From: Inhella proteolytica
Lineage (GTDB): Bacteria; Pseudomonadota; Gammaproteobacteria; Burkholderiales; Burkholderiaceae_C
Reading direction: 5' to 3'
Assembly: GCF_016093275.1 (NCBI RefSeq)
Contig: NZ_JAEDAK010000005.1
Coordinates: forward strand, 238,702-302,701
Length of the DNA: 64,000 bases
Shown: piece by piece, positions 8,557-17,024 of the stretch
How positions within the stretch are numbered: position 1 is the stretch's first letter
Layout: the number at the start of each line of letters is the position of its first letter
Notes under the pieces: generated by a model
The model's database searches: none
The model's input: the letters and a program-made list of their open reading frames with translations, nothing else
Told to the model about the DNA's origin: nothing
Position numbers and translations under genes: made by a program

Positions 8557-9343
8557 ACAGGCCGCGCCGGTAGGCGCCCGGGGTGCTGGCGTGCTGGCGG
8601 CGGTAGTGGCGTTGCCAATGCGCCTGATCGGCAAAGCCGGTGGCCGCAGCCACCTCGGCCAGCGGCAGCTCGCCCTGGCGCAGCAGGGCGCGGCTGGCGC
8701 GCACGCGCACATCGTTCAGGTAGGCGTGTGGCGTGAGGCCGGTATGCGTGCGGAACAGGCGTGTCAGCTGGTTGACCGAGAGCCCGGCAGCGGCGGCGAA
8801 GTCGGCCAGACTCAGGGGCTCGTCGTGGCGGGCCTGCATCAGCGTGATAGCGGCCTGCAGGCGCGGGTCGGGCGCCGCGCCAGGGCCGGTACCCGCTGCC
8901 GCGCACAGGGCCCGGAAGAAGTCCTCGCACAGGGGGGCGCAAGCCTCGGGGGCCGGGCCCTCCAGGGCCTGCACCAGGGCCCGGAAGGACTGGCTCAGCG
9001 CGGGTTCGCGCAGCACGGCGGCAGCCAGGGGGTGAAATTGCCCATGCCCCTGCTGCAGGCCGGCCAGCCAGCCCGGCTCCACATAGAGCATGGTGTAGGC
9101 CCAGGGCTGGGCCTCGTCGCGCGCGCGGCAGGCGTGCAGCAGGCCGGGGTTCATCAGCACGAGGTCACCCGGGCCGACCGGCTCTTCCTCCCGGCCATGG
9201 CGGAAGAGGCTGTGGCCAGACTCGATCAGCCCGACCGAGAACTCCGCGTGGCTGTGCAGGTCGTAGCAGAGCGAGCGACCGTCGTCAGTGGCACGCAGCT
9301 GCAGAAAGGGCAGGGCCGGGTGGGCCCAGAAGCGCTGGGGCAT
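8531..9343 (-). CDS. AraC family transcriptional regulator with cupin sensor
   Basis: A 270-residue regulator from the ATG at 9341-9343. The N-terminal half is an AraC_binding cupin (DLHSHAEFSVGLIESG, then PGDLVLMNPGLLHACR). The C-terminal half carries two helix-turn-helix motifs: SLADFAAAAGLSVNQLTRLF and LAEVAAATGFADQAHWQRHY. In this family the cupin typically senses an amino acid or small effector and the gene pairs with a LysE exporter, which is the case here (convergent, tail overlap of 26 bp). Target promoters are not evident from the sequence. Confidence 0.9.
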   Translation of the reverse strand: MPQRFWAHPALPFLQLRATDDGRSLCYDLHSHAEFSVGLIESGHSLFRHGREEEPVGPGDLVLMNPGLLHACRARDEAQPWAYTMLYVEPGWLAGLQQGHGQFHPLAAAVLREPALSQSFRALVQALEGPAPEACAPLCEDFFRALCAAAGTGPGAAPDPRLQAAITLMQARHDEPLSLADFAAAAGLSVNQLTRLFRTHTGLTPHAYLNDVRVRASRALLRQGELPLAEVAAATGFADQAHWQRHYRRQHASTPGAYRRGLFSAKARAR

Positions 9344-9366
9344 GGGCCGATTCTGGCCGGGCGCCG

Positions 9367-10692
9367 TCAAGGCGTGCCTGGCCCCAGGCATTCGCCGGCC
9401 GCGGGCAGCGGCTCGCCCGGCAGGTCCAGCGCGAACTGCAGCGAGAGCAGCTGCCAGCCCTGCGGGCCGAGCTGCCACTGCAGGCTGTTGACGCCCGTGT
9501 AGGGCGGGCTGCCGGCCTCGCGGTCGCTGCGCACGCGGCTGTAGACCTGGGCCGTGGCGCCGTAGCGGCGCAGCTCGCGCGCCAGCTCGCATTCCTGCAG
9601 CGGGCGGGGTTCGGGGCGGCTCATGGCCTGCAGGAAGTCGGCCCCGCTGAGCTGCACCGCCACCGTGCCGCGCTCGCGCGCCAGCGCGCCCCAGACCTGG
9701 GCCTGCGGATGCAGCAGCCGGCGCAGCGTGGCGGTGTCCGAGGCCTGCTGGGCGCCATGCGAGAGCGCGCGCCAGAAGTCGCTGTTGGCCTGGTTCAGTT
9801 CGGCCTGGCTGGCGGCCTGGGCGGCTGGCCCCAGCTCGCGCAGCAGCTCCGGCCAGCGCACGCGGTACACGCGGGCCAGGCCGGCCGGCTGGCCCTCCAC
9901 GGGCCGCGTGCTGGCGAAGTGCAGCCACTCGCCGTCGGCGCTGATCCAGGGCGTGAACTCGAAGCCCTGTGCGCTGTTCACCGGCTCGGGCAGGCGCAGC
10001 GGGGCGCCCCAGCGGTCCTCACCCAGGCGTTCGGCCAGATAGAGGTCGCCATCGCCGCTGCGCGCGCTCCACCACAGCAGGTAGCGGCCATCGGGGCTGA
10101 GAGTGGGGTCGCCGTTGGCGCCGCCGTCGTTCAGCGGTGCGGGCAGGGCCTGCGGGGCGGCGCTGCCATCGGCCGGGGCGCGGAACAGGGCCAGCTTGCC
10201 GGGCCCGCCGGCCTGGCCCTGGGCGCGGTAGGAACCGAACCAGAGCGTGCCGCCATGGCGCTCGGGGCCGAGCTCGTAGCCCGCGCTCTGCAGGGTATCG
10301 GGCAGGCGGCGCGGCGGGCTCCAGCGGCCGTCCTCCTGCACGCGGCTCTCGAACAGGTCCAGGTGCCTGAGCGGCGCGGTGCCGGCCTCGGGGCGGTCGG
10401 AAATGAAGAGCAGCTGGCGGCCGTCGCTGCTGAGGAAGGGGTCGGAATCGCGCCAGCGCGGATCGCCATGCACCCAGGGCTCGGGCGCTTGCCAACGGCC
10501 CTCGACCCGGCGCTGCAGCCAGATGCGCGAGGCCTTGAAGCCGGTCTGCGAGCGCGCCCAGACGCGCAGCTCGCCCTGCTCCTGGTAGTTGTAGGCCTGC
10601 TCGTCGGGGGCCTCGGTCAGGGGCAGGGGCTCCAGGGTCAGCGCGCGCGCGGGCAGGGCGAGCAGGAGCAGCAGGGTGGGCAGCAGGCGCAT
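9367..10692 (-). CDS. Exported PD40 beta-propeller protein with C-terminal NTF2-like domain
   Basis: A 441-residue protein with a signal peptide (MRLLPTLLLLLALPARA). At least three TolB-type PD40 motifs are visible: DPFLSSDGRQLLFISDRP, PTLSPDGRYLLWWSAR and PWISADGEWLHFASTRP, giving a propeller across about residues 60-290. The last 140 residues have a SnoaL/NTF2-like layout with a helix pair and a final beta-rich part ending in a Cys-containing tail. The function is unknown; propellers of this kind bind proteins or glycans in the periplasm. It ends 24 bp before the AraC gene start on the same strand. Confidence 0.75.
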   Translation of the reverse strand: MRLLPTLLLLLALPARALTLEPLPLTEAPDEQAYNYQEQGELRVWARSQTGFKASRIWLQRRVEGRWQAPEPWVHGDPRWRDSDPFLSSDGRQLLFISDRPEAGTAPLRHLDLFESRVQEDGRWSPPRRLPDTLQSAGYELGPERHGGTLWFGSYRAQGQAGGPGKLALFRAPADGSAAPQALPAPLNDGGANGDPTLSPDGRYLLWWSARSGDGDLYLAERLGEDRWGAPLRLPEPVNSAQGFEFTPWISADGEWLHFASTRPVEGQPAGLARVYRVRWPELLRELGPAAQAASQAELNQANSDFWRALSHGAQQASDTATLRRLLHPQAQVWGALARERGTVAVQLSGADFLQAMSRPEPRPLQECELARELRRYGATAQVYSRVRSDREAGSPPYTGVNSLQWQLGPQGWQLLSLQFALDLPGEPLPAAGECLGPGTP

Positions 10693-11084
10693 GGTGACGG
10701 TGGAGGGGAGGGGAAGGCGCGCATGCTGCACGCGCAGCGGCCGGCGCAGGGCTGCCAGGCGACGAAGCACGGACTGGGCGGCACGGACGACGGGGCGCTT
10801 TATTCCGCGGCGCGCAATGCTGTGTTGGATCGGCCGGCGATTCCGCTTTGCCGGTGCAGCAAAGACACTGCCTGCCATCCCACCGCACCTGCTCCACCCA
10901 CCCATGCGCCGCGCCAGCTTCAACCCTGCCTTCCGCCCTGCCCGCCGCTTGCATGCAGCGGCCGCACGGCGCGCCGCCCGGCCGGGCTGAGCCCGCCCCT
11001 TCCAGAAACCTTCCACTGCTCCACCGGCGCGAGAGGCGGCCGGTGCGGGTGGCTTCGTCACGCCTCTGCGCCAGAAAGACTTCC
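10693..11084. other. Intergenic region between divergent genes
   Basis: This 392-bp stretch separates the divergent PD40 protein gene and the small hypothetical gene. I see no convincing ORF, tRNA, or strong hairpin with a T-run. It is GC-rich with a long C-rich patch at about 10879-10950. It presumably holds the two promoters, but no clear -35/-10 pair stands out. Confidence 0.5.
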
Positions 11085-11426
11085 ATGCACATCAAGACCA
11101 TGCTCGCCAAGGCCCGCTCCGACGCGCCCATCAGCCCCACCGAGGCGCGTGACGCCATGCTCGGCTGCTTCGTCACCATCCACGGCGAGACCCTGAAGCG
11201 CGGTGCCCAGTTGCTGGGCAAGCCGCTCAGCGACGAGCAGACCGAGCAGCACGCCACCGTCATCATGAAGGGCCTGCTCGGGCCCAGCTGGGACCGCCCG
11301 ACGAAGCAGGCGCTGGCCGCCGCGCGTGTGCGCATGGACCAGAAGATGAACTTCTCGCAGGCGCCGCAGGATCTGCAGGACCTGCACGAGCAGGTCTGCA
11401 ACCTGATCGTCAGCAAGACGGCCTGA
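11085..11426 (+). CDS. Small conserved-looking protein of unknown function
   Basis: A 113-residue, mostly helical, charged protein without signal peptide or membrane segment. I do not recognise a domain. Notable parts are the Cys-containing strand MLGCFVTIHGETLKRG near residue 30 and a C-terminal helix ending VCNLIVSKTA. It ends 8 bp before the HD-GYP gene, so the two are almost certainly one operon and it may be a partner or regulator of that enzyme. The ATG 11085 start gives a codon-biased frame throughout; an upstream in-frame extension has poor composition. Confidence 0.6.
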   Translation: MHIKTMLAKARSDAPISPTEARDAMLGCFVTIHGETLKRGAQLLGKPLSDEQTEQHATVIMKGLLGPSWDRPTKQALAAARVRMDQKMNFSQAPQDLQDLHEQVCNLIVSKTA

Positions 11427-11434
11427 GCCGCGCG

Positions 11435-12322
11435 ATGACGAACGCTCCGGACACGCTGCAGGCGCTGCGCACGCAGCTGACCGAGCACCGCCGCGCCTTG
11501 CTGGACAGCCTGCTGGTGGCGGCCTGGATGGTCGAGGCGCGCGACCTCTACACCGGCGGGCATCTGTGGCGGGTGGCACGGCTGGCGCATGCGCTGGCGA
11601 GCGCCAGCGGCGCGGACGCACGCGAGGCCGGCCGCATCGCCATGGCGGGCTTCCTGCACGACCTGGGCAAGGTCGGCATCCCGGATGCGATCCTGCGCAA
11701 GCCCGGGCCGCTGACGCCGGCCGAGTACGCCACCATCAAGACGCACCCGGGCGTGGGCGCGCGCATGCTGGGCGGGCACCCGCTGGCCGAGCTGGTGGTG
11801 GGCGTCATCCACCACCACCACGAGACGCCCGATGGCCGCGGCTATCCCTCGGGCCTGGCGGGCGCGCAGATCCCTGCCGATGCGCGGCTGGTCGGGCTTT
11901 GCGATGCCTTTGACGCCATGACGAGCACGCGCCCCTACCGCGCCGGCATGGCGGTGGCCGAGGCGCTGGACCGGATCGAGGCCGGGCTGGGCCGCCAGTT
12001 CGACGCCGAGCTCGGCGCCCGGTTCCTGCGCTTGGGCCACGCCGGGGCGTTCGACGCCATCGTCGGCCACAGCGACGCGGGCATCCCCCTGCAGCACTGC
12101 CTGCGCTGTGGCCCGACCCTGATCCGCCACCGGGACACGCGCGCCGGCTCGCACCAGGGCTGCCCGGTGTGCGAGGCCCGCATCCGCTGGGACGAAGGCC
12201 CGCTGGGCCTGGAGCCGGTGCCCACCGGCGAGGCCGCGCCGGCCGAGGAGCTGGAGCCGACCCTGGACCGCGCGCAGATCACGGCCCTGGTGGCCGAGTG
12301 GACCGAGGTGCTGGTGGTCTGA
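11435..12322 (+). CDS. HD-GYP domain phosphodiesterase with C-terminal zinc-ribbon-like tail
   Basis: A 295-residue protein. The HD-GYP core (about 25-200) has the metal-binding HD pair H75-D76 in GFLHDLGKVGIP and the GYP motif in DGRGYPSG (D133-P138), with HHHHE before it. Such domains hydrolyse cyclic di-GMP. After the core there are two CxxC pairs (C222/C225 and C243/C246) spaced like a zinc ribbon, an uncommon addition. No receiver or membrane segment is present, so activity may be controlled through the zinc-ribbon tail or by the small protein encoded just upstream. Confidence 0.85.
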   Translation: MTNAPDTLQALRTQLTEHRRALLDSLLVAAWMVEARDLYTGGHLWRVARLAHALASASGADAREAGRIAMAGFLHDLGKVGIPDAILRKPGPLTPAEYATIKTHPGVGARMLGGHPLAELVVGVIHHHHETPDGRGYPSGLAGAQIPADARLVGLCDAFDAMTSTRPYRAGMAVAEALDRIEAGLGRQFDAELGARFLRLGHAGAFDAIVGHSDAGIPLQHCLRCGPTLIRHRDTRAGSHQGCPVCEARIRWDEGPLGLEPVPTGEAAPAEELEPTLDRAQITALVAEWTEVLVV

Positions 12323-12333
12323 GGGGCCGCCGC

Positions 12334-12807
12334 TCAGGGCCGCGCTGCCGCGCGCCGGCGGTGTGCGGCAATCGCCGCCTGCAGCTCCTGCAATTCCTCG
12401 CAGCCGAGCACGCAGATCGCGCGCAGCGCCTCCAGGTGCTGCTCGGCGCTGGCCACATCGCCCACCATCAGGTAGGCCTCGCCGATGTACTCGTGCGCGC
12501 CGCGGTGGCGCGGGTCAAGGGCCAGGGCGCGCTTGTAGTGCGCAAAGGCGGGGGGCAGCTGGCCAAGCTTGCGGTGGCTGTAGCCCAGGTCGTTGTGCAG
12601 CTGGGCGGAATCGGGGAAGCGCTTGAGCGCCGCCTCCAGCAAGGGCAGGGCGCGGGCGAAGTCCTGGGCCTTGAGGGCGGCGCTGGCCGCGGCGTAGTCG
12701 GGGTCGGCGGCCAGGGCCTCTTCGGCGCCATCTTCGGAGGGCGCGGCAGCCAGTGGGCGGGTCAGCAGGGCGCAGCCTGCCAGCAAGACCAGGCGCCGCG
12801 GGCTCAT
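12334..12807 (-). CDS. Small TPR lipoprotein
   Basis: A 157-residue protein with a lipobox LLAGC (Cys12) after a short hydrophobic segment, so it is probably an outer-membrane-directed or inner-membrane lipoprotein. It holds about three tetratricopeptide repeats; the clearest are ALKRFPDSAQLHNDLGYSHR and ALALDPRHRGAHEYIGEAYL. TPRs mediate protein-protein contacts. Its start overlaps the stop of the upstream 531-residue TPR gene by 4 bp (ATGA, 12804-12807), so the two are translated together and may act in one complex. Confidence 0.75.
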   Translation of the reverse strand: MSPRRLVLLAGCALLTRPLAAAPSEDGAEEALAADPDYAAASAALKAQDFARALPLLEAALKRFPDSAQLHNDLGYSHRKLGQLPPAFAHYKRALALDPRHRGAHEYIGEAYLMVGDVASAEQHLEALRAICVLGCEELQELQAAIAAHRRRAAARP

Positions 12808-14399
12808 TGCTTGGCCAGGAAGGCTTTGGCGCGTGCCACCTCGGGCAGCGCGGTGTCGGCGTTCCGGGTCAGCTCGATCAGCCGGGCATGGTGCTCGGCG
12901 GCCTTGGCGGGCAGGCCGGCGGCCTCGGCCGCGGCGGCGGCGCCGGCGAAGCCGCGCAGGCGGTTGGGTTCGCGGCGCTGGGATTGCTCGAACGCCTGCA
13001 GCGCTGCCGCCGGCTGCTGCTGCGCCAGCAGCAGCTCGCCCAGCAGTTCGCGCGCCGGCACCACGCGGCCGGGGGTGACGATGTGCTTCTCGTTGCGGTC
13101 TTCCAGGTCGGCGGCGGCGCGCATCAGGCGCAGGGCCTCGTCGGCCTGCCCCTTCGCCTGGGCGATCCAGGCCGCCACCGCAATGCGCTGCACCTCCACC
13201 TCGGTGGCCCAGTAGCCCTGCTTGGCCTCCTGCAGGCTCTTGTGCAAGGCCTGCAGGCGCTGGGCCGCGGCCTCGGCGGCCACGGCATCGCCGCTGCGCG
13301 CGGCACCCAGGGCGCGCGCGAAGTGGGTGATGGCCTCGGTGTGCGCAAAGGCCGTGCCCTGCACGGGCAGCTGGGCGGCGGCGGCCCAGTCGCCACGCTC
13401 CAGCGCCAGGCGGGCCGGCATGGCCACGGCGGCATAGGGGCCGGCAAACTGCGGCAGCTGCGCGCCGCCGGCGCTCTGGAACTCGGTCAGCACCTGGCGC
13501 GCGGCCTGGTCGCGGCCCAGCTGCAGCTCGGCGTAGACGAGGTAGTCGGCGGCATGGAAGGCGTCCACGGTGCTGCTGTCCTTCTTGGCCGCCGCGGCCG
13601 AGCGCCGGTTCAGCGCCACCGAATCCGACCAGGCCCCGACGCGCGTGAAGATGTGCGAGGGCATGTGCAGCGCATGGGCCGAATCGGGCGCGATGGCGGA
13701 GTAGCGCCGCGCCGCGGGCAGGCCCAGGTGCGCGATCGGCGGGGCGTCGTAGCTGTGGATCAGGTAGTGCGCCACGCCGGGGTGCTCGGGGTACTTGGCG
13801 AACAGCCTTTCCAGCAGGCCGGCGGCCTTGAGGTAGGCGGCATAGCTCTGGTCGGCCTGCGACTGCGTGCCGGCGATGTAGAGCGCGGCAAAGATCTGCG
13901 CCTCATCGTCCTCGGGGTACTTCGCCGCCAGGGCCTCGAAGGCCTGTGCGCGCGTGAGCTGGCGGGCGCGCTCGGGGCGGTTGGCGAAGTCGGCGTAGTA
14001 GGCGGCCACGGCCTCCAGGTAGCCGAGCTCGCGCTCGCTCCTGGCGCCCAGGCGGCGGCCCTCGTCGATCAGGGCCTGCGCGGCCTCGGCGGCCTTGGGC
14101 GAGGCGCCCTGGCCGGCCAGCGGGTTGTTCATCAGCAGGGCGGCCAGGCCGAAGCGCGCCACGGTGCAGCCGGGGTCCTGGGCCAGCACCTGGCGGAAGG
14201 TCTTCTCGCCGGCCGAGTACCAGAAGGAATGCAGCATCGCCAGGCCGCGCTGCAGCTCGGCCTGCACCGCGGGGCTGCAGGAGTTGGCGAACTGCACCTT
14301 GCCGAGCTGACCCCCGCCGGCTTCGGCTTCATGCGCGCCGGCCGGGCCGGTCAGGGTGAGCGACAGGGTGGCGGCAAGCGCCAGGGGCTTGAAGGACAT
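12804..14399 (-). CDS. Exported TPR-rich protein
   Basis: A 531-residue protein with a signal peptide (MSFKPLALAATLSLTLTGPAGA). The mature region is a helical repeat array. The segment HALHMPSHIFTRVG in the middle is a strongly conserved hallmark of a family of large bacterial TPR proteins of unknown function. The N-terminal NSCSPAVQAELQRGLAMLHS matches the family's usual opening, in which a small group of repeats handles short-term (mass-action) counting-like folds. No catalytic domain is seen. It forms a two-gene operon with the TPR lipoprotein downstream. Confidence 0.78.
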   Translation of the reverse strand: MSFKPLALAATLSLTLTGPAGAHEAEAGGGQLGKVQFANSCSPAVQAELQRGLAMLHSFWYSAGEKTFRQVLAQDPGCTVARFGLAALLMNNPLAGQGASPKAAEAAQALIDEGRRLGARSERELGYLEAVAAYYADFANRPERARQLTRAQAFEALAAKYPEDDEAQIFAALYIAGTQSQADQSYAAYLKAAGLLERLFAKYPEHPGVAHYLIHSYDAPPIAHLGLPAARRYSAIAPDSAHALHMPSHIFTRVGAWSDSVALNRRSAAAAKKDSSTVDAFHAADYLVYAELQLGRDQAARQVLTEFQSAGGAQLPQFAGPYAAVAMPARLALERGDWAAAAQLPVQGTAFAHTEAITHFARALGAARSGDAVAAEAAAQRLQALHKSLQEAKQGYWATEVEVQRIAVAAWIAQAKGQADEALRLMRAAADLEDRNEKHIVTPGRVVPARELLGELLLAQQQPAAALQAFEQSQRREPNRLRGFAGAAAAAEAAGLPAKAAEHHARLIELTRNADTALPEVARAKAFLAKQ

Positions 14400-14444
14400 G
14401 GGGGCCTCCTGCTGAGCCGGCCGATTCTGCGCTTGCGCGCCCTT

Positions 14445-15353
14445 TCAGGGGAGGGGGTCCCAGGGCTCTCCGGCAAAGCGCGCGGCCAGGTAATCCACCA
14501 TCAGGCGCAGCAGCTGCGGCGGGTGCTGGCGCGAGGCCATCACCGCATGCAGGCCCAGGGGCTCGGGCTCCCAGGCCGGCAGCACGGCCTGCAGCCGCCC
14601 CTGCGCCAGCAGCTCGCCCACCAGGTAGGTGGGCAGCATGGCGATGCCCAGGCCGCCCAGCACCGCCTGCAGGGTGGCGCCGGCCTCATTGCTCTGCAGC
14701 GGGCCGCTGATGGGCACGCGCAGCAGCCGGCCCTCGTGCAGCAGCCGGTACTCCCCGCGGTTCAGGTTGGCGTGGCTGATGCAGCGGTGCAGGCGCAGCT
14801 CGGCCGGCTCGGCAGGGGCACCGGCCTGCCGCAGATAGGCCGGGCTGGCGCACAGCACCGAGCGGCAGGTGGCCAGGCGGCGCGCCACCAGGCCTTCGTC
14901 CAGGCGGTTGCTGATGCGCAGCGCCAGGTCGATGCGCTCCTCCACCAGGTGCACGGTGCGGTCGGCCGCCAGCAGCTCCACCTGCACCTGCGGGTGCTGC
15001 TGCAGAAAGTCCGCCAGCGCGGGCCCCAGCTGGGCGATGGCGAAGGAGGTGCTGCAGCTGATGCGCAGGCGCCCGCGCGGCTGGCTGCGTGCGGCTTGCT
15101 GGCCCAGCTGTTCGTGCAGCTCGGTGCGCAGCTGCAGCAGCTGGCGGCAGCGCGGCAGGGCCTGCTCGCCGGCATCCGTCAGGCTCAGGCGGCGGGTGGT
15201 GCGCTGCAGCAGGCGCACGCCGAGTTCACGCTCCAGGCTTTCCAGGTAGCGGCTGACCATGGCGCGCGACATCTCCAGCGCCTCGGCCGCGGCGCTCAGG
15301 CTGCCGCGGTCCACCACCTCGACGAAGACCTGAACGGCGGTATGGCGGTCCAT
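14445..15353 (-). CDS. LysR family transcriptional regulator
   Basis: A 302-residue regulator with an N-terminal winged helix (VFVEVVDRGSLSAAAEALEM then SRAMVSRYLESLERELGVRLL) and a type-2 periplasmic-binding-like effector domain from about residue 90. The start at 15353 is chosen because AAGGAAG lies 5-6 bases upstream; the ATG at 15368 (five codons earlier) has no ribosome-binding site and lies on the edge of the palindrome described separately. It is divergent from the MBL-fold gene, the usual target arrangement for LysR proteins. Confidence 0.9.
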   Translation of the reverse strand: MDRHTAVQVFVEVVDRGSLSAAAEALEMSRAMVSRYLESLERELGVRLLQRTTRRLSLTDAGEQALPRCRQLLQLRTELHEQLGQQAARSQPRGRLRISCSTSFAIAQLGPALADFLQQHPQVQVELLAADRTVHLVEERIDLALRISNRLDEGLVARRLATCRSVLCASPAYLRQAGAPAEPAELRLHRCISHANLNRGEYRLLHEGRLLRVPISGPLQSNEAGATLQAVLGGLGIAMLPTYLVGELLAQGRLQAVLPAWEPEPLGLHAVMASRQHPPQLLRLMVDYLAARFAGEPWDPLP

Positions 15354-15367
15354 GCGCTTCCTTTTCA

Positions 15368-15385
15368 TTGCGTCGATTGACGCAA
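15368..15385. promoter_or_regulatory. Perfect inverted repeat, candidate LysR operator
   Basis: TTGCGTC-GATT-GACGCAA is an 18-bp site with perfect 7-bp arms. It lies 15 bp upstream of the lysR start and about 85 bp upstream of the MBL-fold gene. LysR sites often contain a dyad of this size, so autoregulation and control of the divergent gene are plausible; direct binding is not shown. Confidence 0.5.
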
Positions 15386-15470
15386 CAAAGCATCGCATGG
15401 CGTGCGGTTTATTTGCGCGATGCGAACTTCTAGAGTTCAGCCCATCGACACCCCTCATGCCCTCATCGCC

Positions 15471-16334
15471 ATGCAAGCCAAAACCCTGATCACCAGCGCG
15501 CTCGCCTCCAGCCTCAGCGTGGCCGCCGCGGCCCAACCCCTGCAGCTACAGGTCTACAACGCGCCGGCCGGTAGCTTCCACGCCAATGCGGTGCTGGTGA
15601 GCGGCGAGAAGGAGGCCGTGCTGCTGGACACCGGCTTCACCCGCGCCGACGCGCTGCGCATTGCCGCCCTGGTGCTGGACAGCGGCAAGCAGCTCAAGAC
15701 CATCTACATCAGCCAGGCCGACCCCGACTTCTACTTCGGCGCCGCGCTGCTGCAGCAGCAGTTCCCGCAGGCGCGGCTGGTGAGCACGGCCGCCACGCGC
15801 CAGAAGATCGAGGCCACGCTGGCCACCAAGCTGCAGGTCTGGGGCCCGCGTCTGGGCGCCAATGCCCCGCAATCCGTGCCGCTGCCCGAGGCACTGGCGG
15901 GCGATGTCATCGAGCTCGAAGGCGAGCGCCTGGAGCTGCGCGGCCTGGACGACGGGCTGCCGCTGCGCAGCTATGTCTGGATCCCTTCGCTCAAGACCAT
16001 CGCCGGTGGCGTCAATGTGTTTGCTGGTCTGCACTTGTGGACGGCCGACACGCAAACCCCCGCCGAGCGCGCCGCCTGGGCGCAGAAGCTGGCGCAGATG
16101 GCGGCGCTGCAGCCGCAGCGCGTCATTCCCGGCCACAGCCTGCCGGGCCAGGCGCAGGACCTGACGGCGATCCGCTGGAGCCAGGACTATCTGGCCCGCT
16201 TCGAGACGGAGCTGCCGCAGGCCGCGAACAGCGCCTCGCTGATCGAGCGCCTGCGCACCGCCTACCCGCAGGCCGGTCTGGGCATCGCGCTGGAGATCGG
16301 CGCCAAGGTCAACAAGGGCGAGATGAAGTGGTGA
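15471..16334 (+). CDS. Exported MBL-fold protein with altered metal-binding motif
   Basis: A 287-residue protein with a signal peptide (ITSALASSLSVAAAAQP). The metallo-beta-lactamase fold is recognisable from NAVLVSGEKEAVLLDTGFTRADA (first strands), the helix start ISQADPDFYFG and VIPGHS near the end. The canonical HxHxDH metal motif is replaced: the positions read Q-x-D-x-D-F, so two or three ligands are lost. Other MBL-fold proteins of this sort are annotated as hydrolases, but true metal catalysis is doubtful. The start at 15471 is set by the signal peptide. It is divergent from the LysR gene and probably its target. Confidence 0.75.
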   Translation: MQAKTLITSALASSLSVAAAAQPLQLQVYNAPAGSFHANAVLVSGEKEAVLLDTGFTRADALRIAALVLDSGKQLKTIYISQADPDFYFGAALLQQQFPQARLVSTAATRQKIEATLATKLQVWGPRLGANAPQSVPLPEALAGDVIELEGERLELRGLDDGLPLRSYVWIPSLKTIAGGVNVFAGLHLWTADTQTPAERAAWAQKLAQMAALQPQRVIPGHSLPGQAQDLTAIRWSQDYLARFETELPQAANSASLIERLRTAYPQAGLGIALEIGAKVNKGEMKW

Positions 16335-16357
16335 GCAGGGCGGGCGATCATTCGCCC

Positions 16358-16822
16358 ATGCTGCGCACCCTCAAAGACCTGTTCGGATCCCTGTTCGACA
16401 CCCCAGGCCCCGCCGCCCCCGACCCCCACACGCTGGAGCTGGCCACCGCCGTGCTGCTGGTGGAGGTGATGCGGGCCGAGGCCGGCATCGGCGCCGCCGA
16501 GCGCGCCGCCGCGCTGCGCGCGCTGCAGGCCAAGTTCGCCCTCAGCGCCGAGGAGGTCGACACCCTGCTGGGCCACGCCGAAGGCGTGGCCCAGGACGCC
16601 ACCGACCTGCACCAGTTCACCACCCTGCTGAACCAGCATCTGGACGAGGTCGCCAAGCTGCGTGTGGTGGAGGCGATGTGGGCGGTGGCCTTTGCCGATG
16701 GCGAGCTGGCCGCGCACGAGCGCCATGTGCTGTGGCGGGTGGCGGACCTGCTGCACGTGAAGCACGCGGACTCGATGGCCGCCAAGCTGCGTGCCCAGGC
16801 CGCTGCCGCCCCGCGGCTGTAA
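16358..16822 (+). CDS. TerB-like (DUF533-type) protein
   Basis: A 154-residue helical protein. Two repeats of the TerB-like acidic pattern are visible: ATAVLLVEVMRAEAGIGAAE and EAMWAVAFADGELAAHERHV, matching the family's AD/E-G-x-x-x-x-E motifs. TerB-domain proteins are linked to tellurite resistance and membrane-associated stress responses, but this small stand-alone form usually has no assigned role. It starts 23 bp after the MBL-fold gene and is likely co-transcribed with it. Confidence 0.75.
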   Translation: MLRTLKDLFGSLFDTPGPAAPDPHTLELATAVLLVEVMRAEAGIGAAERAAALRALQAKFALSAEEVDTLLGHAEGVAQDATDLHQFTTLLNQHLDEVAKLRVVEAMWAVAFADGELAAHERHVLWRVADLLHVKHADSMAAKLRAQAAAAPRL

Positions 16823-16962
16823 GCGGCCGTAACAGGCTCGGGCGGGCGCTTGTAGAAACCGGACAGCAAGTTGCGTGCGGCCTGACAGCGGGCGTCACCC
16901 GCGCTGACCAGGGCTGTCAGTCCGGCGCCCGGCCCGGCCCGCCGCACCTGGGAAGGGGGGGC

Positions 16963-16978
16963 TGGCACATCGCTTGCA
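16963..16978 (+). promoter_or_regulatory. Sigma-54-type promoter upstream of the DUF1800 gene
   Basis: TGGCACATCGCTTGCA matches the -24/-12 consensus TGGCAC-N5-TTGCW with exact spacing between GG and GC. It ends 46 bp before the DUF1800 start codon, and a GGAG ribosome site follows at 17014-17017. Chance match is possible in GC-rich DNA, but position and spacing are ideal. Confidence 0.6.
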
Positions 16979-17024
16979 GAACCCTGGCCATGCCCACCCG
17001 TCCGCGGTGGCGCGGAGCAATCCC

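Noticed and set aside
12753..15380. Long plus-strand open frame of 875 codons antisense to the TPR and LysR genes
   Set aside because: Its translation is Gly/Gln/His-rich low complexity with no domain, and the opposite strand encodes two TPR proteins and a LysR regulator with clear motifs.
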